A stretch of DNA of 64,000 nucleotides from Roseiarcus sp963709655 (GTDB taxonomy: Bacteria; Pseudomonadota; Alphaproteobacteria; Rhizobiales; Beijerinckiaceae). Where the stretch lies: positions 868,001 through 932,000 of the forward strand of contig CAVPXF010000056.1 in the NCBI GenBank assembly GCA_963709655.1, in the 5' to 3' direction. The translations under genes were made by a program, and so were the position numbers. Positions 63,718-64,000 of the stretch are shown piece by piece; the first letter of the stretch is position 1; each line of letters begins with the position of its first letter. The notes under the pieces were generated by a model. That model was not told the origin of the DNA, made no database searches, and saw only the letters and a list, made by a program, of their open reading frames with translations.

Positions 63718-64000
63718 TTGGCGTCGGACACTCAAGCGCTGGGCGAGCAAACGGAAAGCGGCCGGAAGGCGCATTTCCGCAGAGGTGGTGCTTGGCTCGG
63801 CGGGATTGCCGGAGTCTGCGCCCATATCAGCGGTCTGGGTTCGCCATCAAAACTCGCGATTGGCGCGGCCCTCGCCCTGCCCTTTGCTGCGGCTCGCATT
63901 GCCGCGTTTGGCTTCTCGCCCGAGTTTCCCTACCTCGCGTTCTATCCTGGCGTCGCGATAGCGGCGGCTCTAGGCGGGTCGGTCGCAGGGGTCGGAACCG
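63718..64000 (+). CDS. Membrane protein N-terminus, possibly DUF4118-type sensor, cut by window edge
   Basis: The frame from TTG 63718 is open to the window end. After a polar stretch it reads LAIGAALALPFAAARIAAFG and FSPEFPYLAFYPGVAIAAAL then GGSVAG. The pattern of closely spaced helices with 'FYPGVAIAAALGG' resembles the DUF4118 membrane module at the start of many sensor kinases. The start is uncertain; the only nearby ribosome-like site is GGCAGG. Confidence 0.4.
   Translation, partial: MASDTQALGEQTESGRKAHFRRGGAWLGGIAGVCAHISGLGSPSKLAIGAALALPFAAARIAAFGFSPEFPYLAFYPGVAIAAALGGSVAGVGT

Noticed and set aside
61278..63731. 817-codon minus-strand frame opposite the histidine kinase
   Set aside because: The kinase motifs on the plus strand are complete; the antisense frame has no recognisable domain.

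Overview
The window is GC-rich chromosomal DNA of an alphaproteobacterium, most likely order Hyphomicrobiales (Rhizobiales), in the Beijerinckiaceae/Methylocystaceae/Rhodoblastus neighbourhood (inference). Evidence: rpsM-rpsK-rpoA-rplQ proteins of alphaproteobacterial type, a PleC/PdhS-like histidine kinase, a crescentin-like coiled-coil protein, GANTC-linked anomalies and many small palindromic intergenic repeats. No rRNA, tRNA or CRISPR was recognised.

Layout. 1-4.6 kb: partial Tat-exported amidohydrolase, an esterase-like lipoprotein, and a minus-strand run PPIase-argJ-mutT. 5.1-7.9 kb: rpsM-rpsK-rpoA-rplQ with its own promoter and terminator. 8-15 kb: repeats, GST, a HigBA toxin-antitoxin pair, glutamate decarboxylase, an outer-membrane barrel, a phnM relic and an amino-acid-type ABC binding protein. 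15-23 kb: HrpB helicase carrying an in-frame palindromic insert, coiled-coil protein, sugar-nucleotide epimerase with a duplicated 3' end enclosing an orphan antitoxin, XerC, acetyltransferase. 23-33 kb: complete ISAzo13-type element, PEP-CTERM protein, the AmmeMemoRadiSam trio (a Memo-AMMECR1 fusion divergent from a radical SAM gene), Tam, carboxylesterase, then a scar of IS fragment, 0.18-kb repeat and beheaded transporter. 32.6-37.2 kb: desaturase, a degenerate phosphatase-fold/TPR protein, GNAT, a second PEP-CTERM protein. 37.6-42.1 kb: sugar ABC transporter. 42.6-47.2 kb: probable aromatic/organic-acid catabolic operon. 47.4-50.5 kb: 2-keto-3-deoxy-galactonate-type sugar-acid genes. 50.8-64 kb: class III cyclase, MFS carrier, ABC-2 exporter, TonB-like protein, MurI, PepN, PleC-like kinase and the start of another membrane protein.

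The most striking global signal is that seven otherwise good genes are broken by one extra base, each time inside a sequence that becomes a CcrM site (GANTC) when one adenine is removed (argJ twice, coiled-coil gene, epimerase, PEP-CTERM, Memo-AMMECR1, TonB). This looks like a methylation-dependent sequencing artefact rather than gene decay, and it marks the organism as a probable GANTC methylator. Two more single-base breaks (pepN, second PEP-CTERM) sit at or beside G/C runs. Real decay is seen in the phnM relic, the IS fragment, the epimerase 3' fragment and the truncated transporter.

Other unexplained structures are two helically phased (10-12 bp) GTTC-type repeat arrays, both in gaps between convergent genes, and a palindromic element present in two intergenic places and once inside hrpB.
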